From Paramecium pentaurelia (lineage: Eukaryota; Ciliophora; Oligohymenophorea; Peniculida; Parameciidae): a stretch of DNA of 64,000 nucleotides. Position numbers and translations under genes: made by a program. The notes under the pieces were generated by a model, which worked only from the letters and a program-made list of their open reading frames with translations, did no database searches and was not told the DNA's origin. Shown piece after piece: positions 10,772 to 23,882 of the stretch (its first letter is position 1; every line of letters starts with the position of its first letter). Location: NCBI GenBank assembly GCA_905183005.1, contig CAJJDO010000159.1:182448-246447 (forward strand), written 5' to 3'.

Positions 10772-13724
10772 TCAATAATATTCATCTTCTTCAATTTCAT
10801 CAAACATTGAAATTGTAGGTTATTTCCAATTCTTTTTTGTTTCTTCATCAACTAAGGTATTTATTAAATGTATCATAAAGGCTTCTAATTTATAATATAA
10901 TGGTTATTAATATCTTAATTCATAATTCCATTCTTTCTAGCTTTATCAAATATTATAAATACTTCATCCTTCTTTCCAATAGCAATAGGAGAATATTTTT
11001 CTGCAATTCTTGCTATAGCTTCCATAAACTCAATCCATTACATTTAAAATAATCTATCACTTTCTAATTCATCAATTTATGTAAGTGTTGATAAATTGAA
11101 TGCTAAATTTACATCTCTTTCAACAAAATTTTCATCATATAAATTAGCTTTATTGCAAATATCTTTAAGTTCATCTAAACACATAAATGGTGGTTAACCT
11201 GGTTTAACTTTTTTAGATGAATTTCTCATATAAACATAATCAAAAACCCATTTATATTTTTTACATACATCATCACATTATTCTATAAAATATCTTTCTG
11301 CTCTCCATTTATGACAATCAAATTATGACATATGTGGCATACATTAATCTAAAATCATTTTAGTAGCTTAAACAATATTGATTTATGGATTAAATCTCAT
11401 ATATTTATCATCTGATACTCTAACTAAGAATTCCATCATTTAATATCTAACCAATGATCTTTCTGGATTTCTATAATTACCCTTATAATCAATAGAAGAT
11501 GCACTACAAGTTGCAATAAATTTAAGATCTACATCAGCTAATTTTAATTATTTTTAATCAATTAATTAACATTGATTTACAAAATCAGATGTTGGATTAA
11601 CAGACATTGAAAATACATCTCCTGTTGGATTTACACTAGCATAAAATCTATATGTTTCTCTCATTGGTTTATATGCTTACCATAAGAGTTCTTTAACTTA
11701 ATCTTATTCTTCTTATTTTTTAACAAACTTAGAAATTTTACAACATTACCAATCACGTTCAAAACATTTCCTTAATAAATCTTCTGTATCAAATTTATAT
11801 TTTGGAGCCCATATTGATATTGGATATGTCCAAATTCTTTTTTATTTTTTCCTTTTGGCAGGAATATAGATGGGATCTTATGTTCTTGGTAAAACATCAT
11901 AATTTGGATACCAATCTTCAATAACAGGTTTGGATTTAGGATATGATTCAAAATTGGTTTCATCAATTAACACATTCACAACCTAATGATGAAGAGATTG
12001 AGAACCTAATCAGCTATGCTAACTTTAGTTCTGAATTTCTCAATATGTTATTTTATAGGAACAGATTGACTAGCAATTTATATAGCATTGGCAGTATAAA
12101 AGTATTCAATATCTCCAGTTGGAATCATTCGATGAGTTCTAAAATGACCATGCTAATCAGGTTTTCCTAAAAAGATAGGTTCATAACCTTCATAATCAAA
12201 ATGAATAAATATAGGTTCATCAGAACAAGCTCCACTTTAATCTATATAATATATAAATATAATATTTATACTTGGAATCCATTCAAAAGTAGCCATTTAC
12301 CAACAATCACATATCCAACAAACATCTTTAACTTTTTCAAATCTTGATGCATGATCATAAGGTTTAGGATGTGGCATAACTCCTCTTATACGTTATTCAA
12401 TATGTATTGAATTGAAATTCTTCATACTAGAATCAATAATTAAAAATCCTTTTGAATCAACAAATCCAAAATTTCCTCTAAAATGAAATCCATAAATTGA
12501 ATGATTTTATTTCAATGCTTCTTATATAATAGTACAATCTGTAAAAGTAAAACTATTAGCTGATAGATCTAAATGTTAAATAGATTTATTTTCAATAATA
12601 AAATCTTTTAATGCTGGAGCAATTACATTACCACATCCAAGTAAATTATATGAGAAATCTAATACTTTAATATTTTTATTATTTTATAATGCTTTAAATA
12701 TTTCTACACCACCAGAACCTTTAATTGAATTCCAACGTAAATATAATTCTAATAATGTATCATTAGATTCTATTAATTATTTTAAACTTTAATGTGCATT
12801 ATTTGTTATTTTATTTTTTGATATATTCAAAGTTTCAACTGAAAGATTCTTGTTCATTGCTTTACATAATTCAATTATTAATTAATCTCCTAAACTATTA
12901 TCTTCTAAATTCAAAATCTAAATCCTTTATATTATATATCAATTTACTTGCATTATTATAATGGTAATATTTTTAAAATTGAATCTAAACCTTTCTCTCC
13001 AATTAAATTTGTTTAAAATTCAATCTTCCTTGCTTATTTACTAATTAAAGGCATTAATTATGAAGCACCATATTCTTTTATTCTATTATGATTAAAATTA
13101 AAATCTTAAATAGCTGGTAATATTCTAAGTCCTTCTGAAAGCATTTCCACATATTTATCTCCAAATTTTTAGTTCTGTATAGAAAGTGAATTACGATCAC
13201 CTTTCAATTTAATTAAACCCATTTTACATGGTAATATCTTTAATCTTTCAGATCTCTATATCAAATTAGTCTATACAGAATCTATTATTTATGATAATCT
13301 TTAAATACTTTATATATTCTCAAATTAGTTCTATTCCAAAATTCTCTTTATATTTTTAAATGTATGGTAATAGGATCTGTATGCATCCTCACCTACCAAC
13401 TCTTTAGGTTTACGATCTTCATAAGGTTCCTCATTATTATATGTAAGACTCCCAAACACCTCTTTCTAATCAATATATTCAATTCATTTAACATCATTAA
13501 TGAGATCCTTTTCTTTAGTTGGTTATTGGATCTTGTAATATTGTCTGTTATAGCGTTTGGGCATACTCACATCATCCAATCCACTTAAATACGGCAGTTA
13601 CTTTGCAATTGAAATCTTTGGTAAAGCCATTGATCTCATTGAATATTTAGCCTACATAGACTTAAACTCATACTAACTTCCTGCCAGTCTCACTTTCTAT
13701 TGTAGTGATTTGAATATCTTCCAT
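10772..13724 (-). CDS. Leucine-rich repeat protein with a long conserved C-terminal region
   Basis: Spliced length 933 residues. After a 70-residue N-terminal segment, residues roughly 130-420 form ribonuclease-inhibitor-like leucine-rich repeats, for example IQILNLEDNSLGDQLI, VETLNISKNKITN, LLELYLRWNSIKGSG, IKVLDFSYNLLGCG and IQHLDLSANSF. The C-terminal half is not repeated; it includes VCWICDCWQMATFEWIP, a segment around RDWQCCKISKF, and an acidic end FDEIEEDEYY. Introns are inferred at 13652-13673, 13466-13492, 12925-12947, 12242-12271, 11983-12005 and 10929-10954. The last, 26 nt, lies in a stretch that also reads open for a while and must be removed to reach the terminal exon. LRR proteins of this kind are common in ciliary axonemes, but that role is inference. 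Confidence 0.85.
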
Positions 13725-13772
13725 TTTTTTAAATATAATAAAAACAAATAAATTAAACCAAAATTCTCAGTA

Positions 13773-14736
13773 TCAATTACCAATCTCAAAGGTTTCTTTA
13801 TCACTTTCATTAGTATCATCCTTTCCTCTTCTATCTATTACTTATTCAGTCAAAGTCTTTATAAAACTCTTCCTATTAATTTTCTTTCTTTCAATCGTTA
13901 CAGATTTTGATATTCCATATAAGTTTTGTTATTCATCACTCTTTTTTTCTAATCTCTTTCTATTTTAAAACTCTCCATATTGTATTTAAACTGGTCTTAC
14001 ATCAGACAACTTATTTAGTAGTTGATCACCATACTTATGATATCCAAATTAAAAAAGGCAATATTGTTTCTAGTTCTTTATCAGATTTATCATAAAAGAA
14101 ATCCTTAATCTTAAATCCATTCTCAGGATTCATAATAAAAGAGAAAACTGAATTCTAAATGTTAAAATAATATTATTAGTACATCAACAATAATAATATC
14201 TTTAAGATCTCTTCCCAACTTAGTTAAATCCTTAGTTAAACCATTTTTTAAAGGTGTACAACTATCTCTAAATAATCTTTCAATTGCTTTTCTATCTGGA
14301 TCAATATAATCCATTACAGGCATGGCATATTCCTTTAAACTAGCTGTCCATAATATAATATCATAAAAATGATTAAGTTAATCAAAGAATTGTTTAACAC
14401 CAGGACGAACAATAACAAATACCTTAAAATTCTGTTATTAAACAACAATCTAGTTCTAATATATCGATTACATCAAGAGCCAAATCATAAGAATCAAAAT
14501 GTTAAAATTAACTATGCACTAATGTTTCATCTAAATCCAAAACAATTATTTTCCTTTGACCCTATATAAAAATCCCAGTCTCATACAATAAATGAAGATT
14601 TTGGACTATCTATTTCTGGATGATATTAATTCTCTAACTTAGGATTCTTTTTGAAATATTCAAAACAAGAACACAATCTAGATAATAATGATCTTTTTTC
14701 TTGAGGTTAAGAGTAAATGATTTAATTATTTTACAT
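13773..14736 (-). CDS. FCP/SCP-family (NLI-interacting factor-like) phosphatase
   Basis: Spliced length 287 residues. The family signature DxDxT is present as VLDLDETLVHSQF, with catalytic aspartates, followed by VRPGVKQFFDQLNHFYDI and ILWTASLKEYAMPVMDYIDP. Family members dephosphorylate Ser residues on the RNA polymerase II tail and other targets. The later motif IIIVD|NSVFSF, which supplies the last acidic residue, is split by an intron. Introns are inferred at 14562-14586, 14450-14471, 14155-14182 and 14010-14034, and their removal gives an exact multiple of three. A basic C-terminal extension ending TNESDKETFEIGN lies beyond the catalytic domain. The start is the first in-frame ATG at 14736; the gene lies 48 bp after the LRR gene start on the same strand. 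Confidence 0.88.
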
Positions 14737-14765
14737 ATATTTATTTATATATAAATATAATCTTA

Positions 14766-15377
14766 TCAATTTATAAAGTCAGTCAATTATCTTCTAAATG
14801 AATGTCTACTTATAGATTATTTAATATCAATCTAATCATCATCACATATTATTTTCACTTATATCCTTCTATTAAAAGATACTCTCTTAGGAGATACAGT
14901 GTCAATCTTTTTTGGAGATAAAGTAATTGAAGATTGTAAAGGTGCAAGTATAACATGTTTATTGTTTCGAATAACTTATTATTATTCTACTTCGACTGAT
15001 TCAAAAAAATCAAATATGTCTGAATGTTTACTGCTACTGTTTGATCCTTTTCTTTTCAAAATACTCTTAGGTTAACTACTCTCCTTTGTAGATATACCTT
15101 TATCATCAATTTTTCTTAATAGTCTTTATTATAAATTTGGTGACTCCTTGTTGAAAGTAACTTTTTTATCTTTGAAATTATTAATAACTCTTTAAGATTA
15201 AGATTCATATACTTAATCACAAAATCGACCAGATAACATAGCATCTTAAACTCTACTTGTATTAGGAATAATTTAAAGAGATCTGAATTATTAATATATT
15301 TCAGGTAGAAATTGAAATCTAGATTGTTATCTAGAATTTGAATCATGTATTTTGTTATCTGATGGTCTATTGTACAT
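14766..15377 (-). CDS. Hypothetical protein with RVxF-like motifs, 203 aa
   Basis: An intronless 203-residue frame, 29 bp upstream of the phosphatase gene on the same strand. The protein is basic, Ser/Gln-rich and probably disordered. It holds KKVTFNKE and PKRVSFNRRIQ, both fitting the (K/R)(x)(V/I)x(F) rule by which regulators dock to protein phosphatase 1, and a Ser-rich run after SILKRKGS. A PP1-regulator role is possible but the motif is short and common. No other domain is seen. Confidence 0.62.
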
Positions 15378-15575
15378 TAATAAATAAAATAAATGTTTTT
15401 TTTCTAATAAATTGATTAAATTTAGAGAGCAAGAAGATATTATTATTATTCAATATTAAAATAATTCATAATTAATTAAATTCAAATATTGAATTTACTG
15501 ATTCATTTGATAAAGAGACAGAATACTTATAGTATATATCACATATATTCTAAAACATCATACATATATATTTGA

Positions 15576-16076
15576 ATGAATATATAAATAAATAGGGTAC
15601 TAAACCATAAAAAATTGAGCCAATTATATCAAATAATAAAGTACTCTATCAAAAATATCAACCATGATCACGGAAAAGTGAGTCAGTAGTCTTAATATCA
15701 GTTCATCTTTTTATTAAATGGAGATTTCCCAATAGTAATAAAAGATAAGAAATTCATTTATGAGATTATAAGTGAAGAGAAGATATATAATAATATATTT
15801 CCACTAACATTTTTTATCAAATATGGAACCCATAAATAAAGTTCTATTATCACTTTAAAAAAGCAGATATTAACTATATTATGCTTAAGTTTATTTTATA
15901 TTGGAAATACTATCAATACAAAATAGAGAGAATAAACAAATAATATGAACTCTAATGATATAATGATAGTAATTACAAATTAAATCAGCAGAAATTTGGA
16001 TGAATGTTAATCTTTAAAATTCTTTTTCTAATCTACATAATTTGTATAGTAATATGTAGATATTAGAATAAATTGA
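15576..16076 (+). CDS. Doubtful ORF, 166 aa
   Basis: A frame runs from ATG 15576 to TGA 16074-16076 and includes a hydrophobic stretch ILTILCLSLFYIGNT. It lies just ahead of the Myb gene on the same strand. A 23-nt intron at its 3' end could extend it. No family is recognised, and AT-rich noncoding DNA with TAA/TAG read as Gln yields open frames of this size by chance. Confidence 0.28.
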
Positions 16077-16292
16077 TATAATTTCTATATCATAATGACT
16101 ATGTTTAAGAATATTAGACATCAATATTTTTATATTCTTCATGTAAAAGATAGATTACAACTAGAAATATTAAATTATATGTATACCATTAGATACAGAG
16201 TATTAATTAATTTTAGATGATGTATAAAATAATAGGGGCTCCAATCAAACCGGTAATAAATCTTTAAGTCCAATTTACCATTAATTAATTAA

Positions 16293-17414
16293 ATGTTTCA
16301 TGAGTTTCTATAAGAGTTGGGTACATTGAAAAATGCAGAACTTCCATTTCCTTTCCGTAACTAATTCAAAATAAAAGAGAATTTCATTAATCCTAATAGC
16401 AAACATTTTGACTCTATAGCCTAAAAGTTACTAAAATCATTAATATTATATTAGATTATTATCTGAAGAGAAGGCTGGTATTAAACGAAAATGGGACAAA
16501 TAATGTAAGATGATGTTTATTTGGATCTTGGGTAAATTCTTTTAATTGAAAAACAAAAAGACAATAAACCCAAATTAAGAGGAATGGGTATAATTGGCAT
16601 CAATTCTTTAAATTGATGAAACTACATTAAAATAAAGATGGATTACATTAATCAATCCAGTTTCTAAGAGTATTAATTGGGATCCAGAAGAAGATGAAAT
16701 AATTAAGTCACTAATGAAGTGAGTTTATTTATATATATAATATATAGTGAATAAGATGAAAAGCATATATGGACACATATTGCACTTGAATTATATAATC
16801 AAAATAATGGATAATTCATTAGAACACCTAAATAAGTTAGAGAAAGATGGATGAATTACTTAAATCCAAAACTTAAAAAGTAACCTCACTTATTAAAAAC
16901 AATAGAACTAATTGGAGTCAGTAAGAAGATCTTCAATTATTAAATACAGTTGTCAAAAATGGAAAGAGATGGTCACTCATATCTACATTACTTGAAGGTA
17001 GGACTGAGAACTAAGTTAAAAATAGGTATAAATTAACACTATCATTTTATAGATTCAAAAGTTTAATATAAAAAATATATAAAGATGAAGAAGATGATGA
17101 TATTGAGGAATTACAAGCAATTAAAGAATATTTGAATAAATAAAATATAGAGTAAGAATAAGAACCTCAAAAAGAAGAACCTTAAATTAGAACTTAATAT
17201 TCAAGATAAGCAAAATTAAAATTTAATCTAAGAGACAAGAAAAAAGATATTATTCAAGAACCTCCCTAAATAGTAGTATCTTAAGAAATATAAACTAAAA
17301 AGAGAAAGATTAGTTCTTAAATCAAAGATTTTCTTAACATAGCTGATCCTGTAATATAATAATCATAAAAATTATAATAAACTCAAAAGACAAAATAAAA
17401 AGAAATTAAATCTA

Positions 17415-17448
<34 letters not shown>

Positions 17449-18246
17449 GAATACAAGATAATAATAATTAGAATAAATTATCATTAAATAAAATGATGAC
17501 TAATAATTATTAGAATAATCATCTTTTCAACTTGATCAATAATAAAAATTAGTTTCTTAATAATATTAAATACCTTAATTATAATTAAATGAAAATAACA
17601 AGAGAGATTTATCAACACCAAACACCTTATCTTATTATTTTCAACCATAACTTTAACAAATTGAAGAATTAAAGAATGATCAATTTAGATTAAAATAAGT
17701 TTAAATGTCTCCTATTTAATAATAATAATAATAATAAAATCAAGTACTATATTAAGGTTTTCGTCCATATCAAGAAGAAATTCCCTAATAAATATAATAA
17801 ACTCCTGTATAAATGTTAATGGGATAATATTTTAAGAATTATCCATAAAATTATAATCTTATTTCACCATTCCCATAAATTAATTAAACACCTATGGTTT
17901 ATACACCTGCACAACCAATGTATATGTATAATAACAACAATCCATATATGGGTATGTCACCCTTACTCATACGAAGTCCATATCAAGAAATGTCCCCTAG
18001 TGTATAACCTTAATTACCATCTTTGTAATAATAGAATTTGTGGTAAACTCCACAATAGACAACTATTGATTAGATGTAATGTGATTAGTTAAAACAATAA
18101 TAGTTTGTACATATATATATATTAATTAGAATACAAATTTGGAATTTCTAAAATCTAATAATTTACTTAATTCATGGATTAAAAAAAGAACCAATGAAAA
18201 ATAAAGTTAACCATTTTAAGACTCATTACAATCACTTGATTAATGA
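16293..18246 (+). CDS. Three-repeat Myb-like DNA-binding protein
   Basis: Spliced length 606 residues. Three Myb/SANT repeats are visible in the first 250 residues. The first runs from KRKWDKQCKMMF to LKQRWITLI, the second from INWDPEEDEIIKSL to VRERWMNYLNPKLKK, and the third from NWSQQEDLQLLNTVVKNGKRW to GRTENQVKNRFKSL. The tryptophans that space the helices are largely kept. R1R2R3 Myb proteins act as nuclear transcription factors. The rest is disordered, Gln/Pro/Tyr-rich with poly-Gln runs and looks like an activation region. Introns are inferred at 16427-16454, 16719-16747, 16880-16905, 17026-17052 and 18107-18129. The start ATG 16293 gives MFHEFLQELGTL, a natural-looking helix. Confidence 0.88.
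17417..17449 (+). repeat. (TAA)n microsatellite coding poly-Gln
   Basis: Eleven codons, ten TAA and one TAG, lie in frame inside the Myb gene and encode Gln in the ciliate code. Repeat length is probably variable between strains. Confidence 0.85.
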
Positions 18247-18598
18247 TATATTTAAATGTATTAAATTTTATATATCATTAAAAATATTATTACAATAAGT
18301 AAATTTCTATATAGATTACTTAATATTTATTGTTATAAATATGTTCTAAATAATTTAAAAAATAAAAATATTATATTATAAATATGAAATTTCTATCTAC
18401 ATTGCAACTTTTCAATTTTCATAAAACATAATTTATCTATAAAAAAAAAGAATAATACTACTGATTCTATTTCTATAATAAATTTATTTATTTTTTATAG
18501 AAAGAATTTATTAAAATCTATGATTATAATTTTTAGGAGAAAAGTGAATTATAAATTATAAAAATAATCAAAGCAATATTAATGATTATTATAAAAAT
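18247..18598. other. Intergenic stretch between convergent genes
   Basis: About 350 bp of AT-rich DNA between the Myb stop and the J-domain gene stop. Nothing recognisable is seen. Confidence 0.5.
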
Positions 18599-19020
18599 TC
18601 ATTATCTTTTTTTAATCCGTTTACTTTACTTTTCAATTCTATTCATGAACTTATTTATAGTGTCTTATTCATCTTTTGTTAAATAAGTACTATTTAGATT
18701 GAATTCTTTTGACAATTAGTTGAACAATTATTTTTCTTATTCTTATTATTTTTTAGTAAAATTTCGGATAATTTCCTTTCTATCAAGATTATAATCGTAT
18801 ATCTTTTTTGATTCTTATTTAGATAAAGTATTGTAAGCCTCACTAATCTCTTAAAATTGAATGATTGCTTAGGTCCTATTGTTCATATTCTTGTCCTAAC
18901 TTAGTTTAAAATATATTATCTTACTGGATGCCATTCTAATGCCAATTTATGGTAAGCTTCCTTTATTTATTGCTATTCAGCATCTCTTTAAAGTCCTAAT
19001 GTATTATAATGATTTTTCAT
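18599..19020 (-). CDS. Small J-domain (DnaJ-like) protein
   Basis: Spliced length 130 residues. The J domain fills the N-terminal 70 residues: HYNTLGLQRDAEQQQIKEAY, then HKLALEWHP joined to DKN across the intron, and FQEISEAYNTLSKQESKKIYD. The HPD tripeptide, which stimulates Hsp70 ATPase activity, is formed exactly when the 29-nt intron 18896-18924 is removed; this fixes the splice sites. The C-terminal 60 residues are charged and probably helical, without a Gly/Phe region, zinc finger or membrane segment. It is therefore a class III J protein; its Hsp70 partner and site of action are unknown. Confidence 0.9.
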
Positions 19021-19147
19021 TGTTTTATCATAAATTAATCATCAAATCAAATCAGAATTTATTACTTTATCGAGATTTTAGAAATTCTGGAACTTTTATT
19101 AATAATTTTAATTTAATATAATTATTTGTATTAAGAACAATTAATAA

Positions 19148-20359
19148 TCAATCTTCTGTTGGATTACCTAGAATTTAGAAGTTTTTTCCTTTGAAATCTC
19201 CAGCCTATCCTCTTAATTTAACATATTCTGAAAAGTCTCTTTGATTAGCAGAGAAGGCACCAATAATTTATGATACTAATTATCTTTTTTATTCTCTAAA
19301 AGATATATCAATATATAAATTACCTTTTTTCTCTTGTTAATTAATAATTATAAGCTTTTTCTCTACATTCTCCTCCTCTATCTTCACTTTATTTATTTTT
19401 TGCAGACAATCTAGCATTATAATCAGTCAAATCTCTCTTTTAATCTTAGATTCTATTATCTAAACCTAAAATAGCAGCATTTAATTAAGCAAGAGCATTA
19501 TTTAAACTGGCTAAGTCTTTATCAAAATTACCCTTTTCTAACATGAACATATTCAATCTTTTTTATTCAGCCTTTGTTTCTAAAGCTTTACTATCTTCAA
19601 TCTATTTTAACATGAGATCACATAGATTAACAATTCTATTAACTGTAGGTGAGTTTTAAAAATCTTCAGATTAAGCAGAACTAGCAATTTCAGCTAATAC
19701 ATTGAATATTTTAGAATAACTCTTTTTAATTTCAAATTTCTCTAATTTAATTAATATATTATATATATACTTGCTTATTCAGATGCATTAATAAAGTAAT
19801 CTCTAACTTTTTACCATTATGATTCATTATTTAATTATAAGAAACTTTAACTTTTATCTGAAAACATTCTTCTAACTGTTTCAATAACAAATGTTGCATA
19901 ATCATGTTCTTCTACTTTTTTATCAAATTCAGCTTTTTCTGTTTCTCTTTTCTTTACTAAATCAGCTAATTTCTTTTCAGTTTCTATTTTCCATGCATTT
20001 TTAGCATCTGCTTATCCTTATTTATATGATCTTAATGGTTCTAATTCATCTAAAATTGATTGAATTTCAACTGTTCTTCTTTCTAAATTAGCACTTTCTT
20101 ATTATAAAACTTTAATATCTTCTGTGCATTAATTTTAATATTCATTATTAGCTTTATCATCTTCTTTTTATTCATTTTCAATTGATGTTTCAAGATTTCT
20201 CATTATTTCTATAAAACGAGCAATAGGTTCACCTGTACTCATTTACATTTATAATGTATCAATCAATGTTCTACCAAATTCATCTTCATCAAATGCTCTG
20301 AATTAATCATATTTGTCTGCTATAGCTAATGCTATTAAACAAAGCACAAAAATTTTCAT
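19148..20359 (-). CDS. Trichocyst matrix protein
   Basis: Spliced length 384 residues, the usual size of Paramecium trichocyst matrix precursors (about 350-390). Residues 1-15 (MKIFVLCLIALAIAD) form a cleavable signal peptide. The rest is a long charged heptad-rich coiled coil, with acidic early segment RAFDEDEFGRTLIDTLQMQM and a single early cysteine (NQCTED). The C-terminus holds IIGAFSANQRDFSEYVKL and FQILGNPTED. These proteins are processed and crystallise inside trichocysts, the secretory organelles that shoot out on stimulation. Introns are inferred at 19742-19770 and 19296-19323. A second in-frame ATG lies 12 bases upstream at 20371; I prefer 20359 because it gives the cleaner signal peptide. 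Which of the many paralogues it is cannot be told. Confidence 0.88.
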
Positions 20360-20622
20360 TAATATATTCATTAAAAACGAATTAGAAAATTCAATTAAAA
20401 CTCCTTAAAAACATAAATAATAACATTTAACCAAAAATACTGATAATGCAAAATGATATTTATAAAACACAATTTGTTATTAAAAATTATTTAATTCTGC
20501 AAAACTTAAATAAAAGTAATAGAAAATTAAATATTTATCAAATTTTTATAATCATCTTATTTGAATCTATATAACTATTCATATGTTCTCATTCAAATAT
20601 TATTTTTATTATTTTGAAATCA

Positions 20623-22146
20623 ATGAAAACTTATATATTTAGATTGAAAGTTGATAATGCTTAAGATCTTAATGATTCAAAGTTGTTATGGTAAAACCAA
20701 GACAGCAATACAATTAACATAGCTAAATTATAGTCTGTTTATGACTAAGTAGTTTTTTTTTAAATAAAGACAAAACCAAATACAATAAAGTATTGGTATA
20801 AGAATTCTTAATAAGAAGAGGAACAATAGAGAAGAAAAATTAATTTAAAGGATGGTCATTAAATCTAAATTGATAAATTTAATTGTTATAATGTAGTCTT
20901 AAAATCCGATATTAAATCGTAGGATCATTTACAATATACATTTATGTACTAATAAAATGAATAGAGACGGAAAATACTATCTTTTAATAAACAGAATTTT
21001 ATTCATGTACCTAATTAAAATAAAAATCCTCAATTTTTAGTTGAACATTAATAATAAGATTAAAATTATATAGAAGTTTTATTTGATGTACTTTTATCAA
21101 ACATACCTTAACTTGGAAACTCAATTTTATTGTAAATCAAAGAAAATGATTTAGAATATTGTTTATTTTATGACTTTAGTCTATATAAATCAGAATAAAA
21201 TATTTAATTCAAAATATTATATAGGAAATTAATTGGGTCTGATGATATCATTTTTTATAAATATTAAACTTTTGCATAAGAAGTTGAAAAGCAATCAACT
21301 AGATTGGATGATCTTATCTAAAAGTCTTAAATATTAGACGAAAATGTAAAATCTGTTAATGAATTAAATTCTTAATTCACATAGATTGGCAACTTTTTTT
21401 CAGTAATTTACTAATCAACGTAACAAACAATAGAGTCATAAAATATATTTTCAACATAAATTATATAAAACTCAAGAAAAAAGTAAGAATAGCAGTTTTG
21501 TCGAACCTAACAAATAAATAAATATGATAATGAAAAGAAATAAAATCTCTAACAATAATAAAATAACTAAATTAAAAAGGATATAGAATTTAATAAAATT
21601 AAAGAAAATTTCAAAACTTAGTAACAAGATTTTCACCAAAGTGATGATGAAAAATTAGAGTCTACAGCTCAGTTGTAACCAATTATCATCGATACTAATA
21701 TGGATAAACAAGACTATCAGAAATTAATTTTAAAAATATAAGAATAAGATCAAATGATCAAAAGTTTAAAACAAGATTACAACCAATAAATATCCAAATT
21801 AATGTTATCAATTACAGATTTGAACCTTTAATTGAAAAAAGAAAAAGAAGAGATTGAACAATTAAAATAAAATAATAGCTTAAAATTTATTTAGAATTAT
21901 AGAAATCGAAGACTCAATACTAGTTAATATTTATCTAAATTATAATCTAAGTCAACAGTTTAATTTATGAACCTTAATCCTGTTATTTAGTAAGCAAAGA
22001 TTGAAAATTTTAAAGAATGTTAATCATTTAGATAAACAAATAAAAGTCTAATTTAGATTGATTAAAATTAAAATAATTAAAAAAAAAACAAAATTATAAT
22101 TAAGGAAGTGAATAATCATAATCAATAATTTAAAACTGAAATTTGA
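20623..22146 (+). CDS. Coiled-coil protein, 507 aa
   Basis: A single intronless frame of 507 residues, visible only with TAA/TAG as Gln. The N-terminal half mixes hydrophobic and charged residues (for example FEVEKQ-type and DVLLSNIPQLGNS segments) and may fold as a small domain. From about residue 220 to the end it is Gln/Lys/Glu-rich with heptad patterns typical of a coiled coil. No membrane segment, motor or known motif is seen. It lies between a divergent trichocyst gene and a convergent kinase gene. No function can be given. Confidence 0.72.
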
Positions 22147-22389
22147 ATTAATTATTTAATTAACAAAATAAATTTATACATTAAATTAAATATATTCTCA
22201 CAAATGTAAGTTAATCTAAATGCTCCAAGATTAAAAAAAATATCATTTAATCTAAAGAGACATTTCTTAATTAAATTATTGCAAAAAAATCAGAAAATAT
22301 AAATTTAAATATCGAATACATTACAGTAAATTAATATTTTGGTTTTTTTTTAATCATCTAATTTGAATTTGTAATATTTATTAAATAAT

Positions 22390-23860
22390 TCATTATATTT
22401 AAGATTCGAAAGTTGATTTAAATTCTAAAAAATCAATACCTCCATTACAGTTTTTATCAAAATACTGGAAAATTAAGCTTGCATCTTCATTGTTAATTTT
22501 TGAGTTAAAAAATCTAATAATTGTTAAATAATATATATAGTTACCTGAGAAATTTAACAAATTCAACTAGATCGAGTACTTAATTGATATCAGTATCAAA
22601 TTATTTAAATAGTTTAACTAAACTTTTTTATTCTTCCTCTATTGTATCTTTAATTTTCTTTAATTCTATTTTCCATTTAGGTATTTAAATTAATGGGCTA
22701 TTTTCATATACAATATCAGGTTTAATTTCTTATAAGCTTAATCTAACTCTATGTTGTTAAAGACATCTTTAAAACTCTAAGAAATTAATTTAATTAGTCA
22801 TGTCAACATCAATCATATTAAAAACAAATTCAATTTATTATCTATTGAGTTTTGGATCTATTTCATTCAATAATAGTTATAATTCTTTGAAAGTTAGGAA
22901 TTAATTATCTTGAATTTATAGCTTTTTAAAAGTTTCCAATAAATCAATTTATTTGACAACAATTATTTATCTAAGTTCATTTATTATGAATTCAGCTTAT
23001 GCTTCCATATTTATGACTTTATCTACATGATCTTTAAACTTTGGATAAATTAATTAATGTCTATAGAGATCATTCCAACCCATACGTTTATCTTCTTCTA
23101 CTTCAAGACATTTTTATATAAAATCTTTAGCTTCTGCAGAAATATAAGATGGAAATTAAACTGGACATTTCAATATCATATTAAGTAATTAGGGTACAGA
23201 ATTTGCAATCCATGGAGTTCTTCTGAATATGCATTCATAAAATATACATCCAATTGACCAAATATCACATTTACTTGTATATGATTCTCTCATTAAAATT
23301 TATGGTGCCATATAAAGTGGAGTTCCAACAACAGATTCCATTATATCTCTTTAAAAATTAGAAATACATTTAGCAAATCCGAAATCTAATTTATAATTTA
23401 AATTACCTCCTAATTTAAAAGTATTTTGATGAACAAGAATATTAGCAGGTTTCAAATCACGATGGATAATACCTTATTATAATAATTCAATAAAGCCATT
23501 CAGAATATCTGTTAAAATTCTTATTGCTCCTACTTCTGTTAAATATTATTATTTTTTTAGATAAGTACCTAAATCTCCATCTTTACAATATTCTTGTACT
23601 ATATAATAATTATTTTATGATTCAAGTGTATCTAATAAACGAACTACATTGTTTCCTTTCAGTTTTTGCATAACTGATAATTCTCTTCTTAAACCTTCCA
23701 TGAGATATTTATCATTTAGTATATTTTTTTTTGGAAGCATTTTAATAGCAACTTATCTATTATTTGTTGTATCTATTCCTTTATATACTTTTGCAAATGA
23801 TCCTGCTCCTAGAAGATCAGTACTTAAGAGTTTATATTTATCAATAGTCTTTTCATTCAT
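22390..23860 (-). CDS. Calcium-dependent protein kinase (CDPK)
   Basis: Spliced length 472 residues. The kinase domain occupies residues 8-265: LGAGSFAKVY, VAIKMLPKK, IIHRDLKPANILV, DFGFAKC split by an intron, and VGTPLYMAPQILMRES. The C-terminal part carries EF-hand-like calcium loops, including MIDVDMTNQINFLEF, FDTDINQVLDLVEF and FDKNCNGGIDFLEF; at least the last two have the spaced acidic residues of binding loops. Kinase plus EF hands is the CDPK plan, a calcium-activated kinase of plants, apicomplexans and ciliates. Introns are inferred at 23386-23406 and 22514-22544. The ATG at 23860 is chosen over the in-frame ATG at 23953 because the longer start would overlap the calcineurin gene's 3' end; the gap is then 22 bp. 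Confidence 0.92.
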
Positions 23861-23882
23861 TATTAAATATAATGTAGATAAA

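Noticed and set aside
10900..10960. An apparent frameshift near the 3' end of the LRR gene.
   Set aside because: A 26-nt intron at 10929-10954, hidden in an open stretch, restores the frame exactly and gives the natural join KKDE to KEWNYELR.
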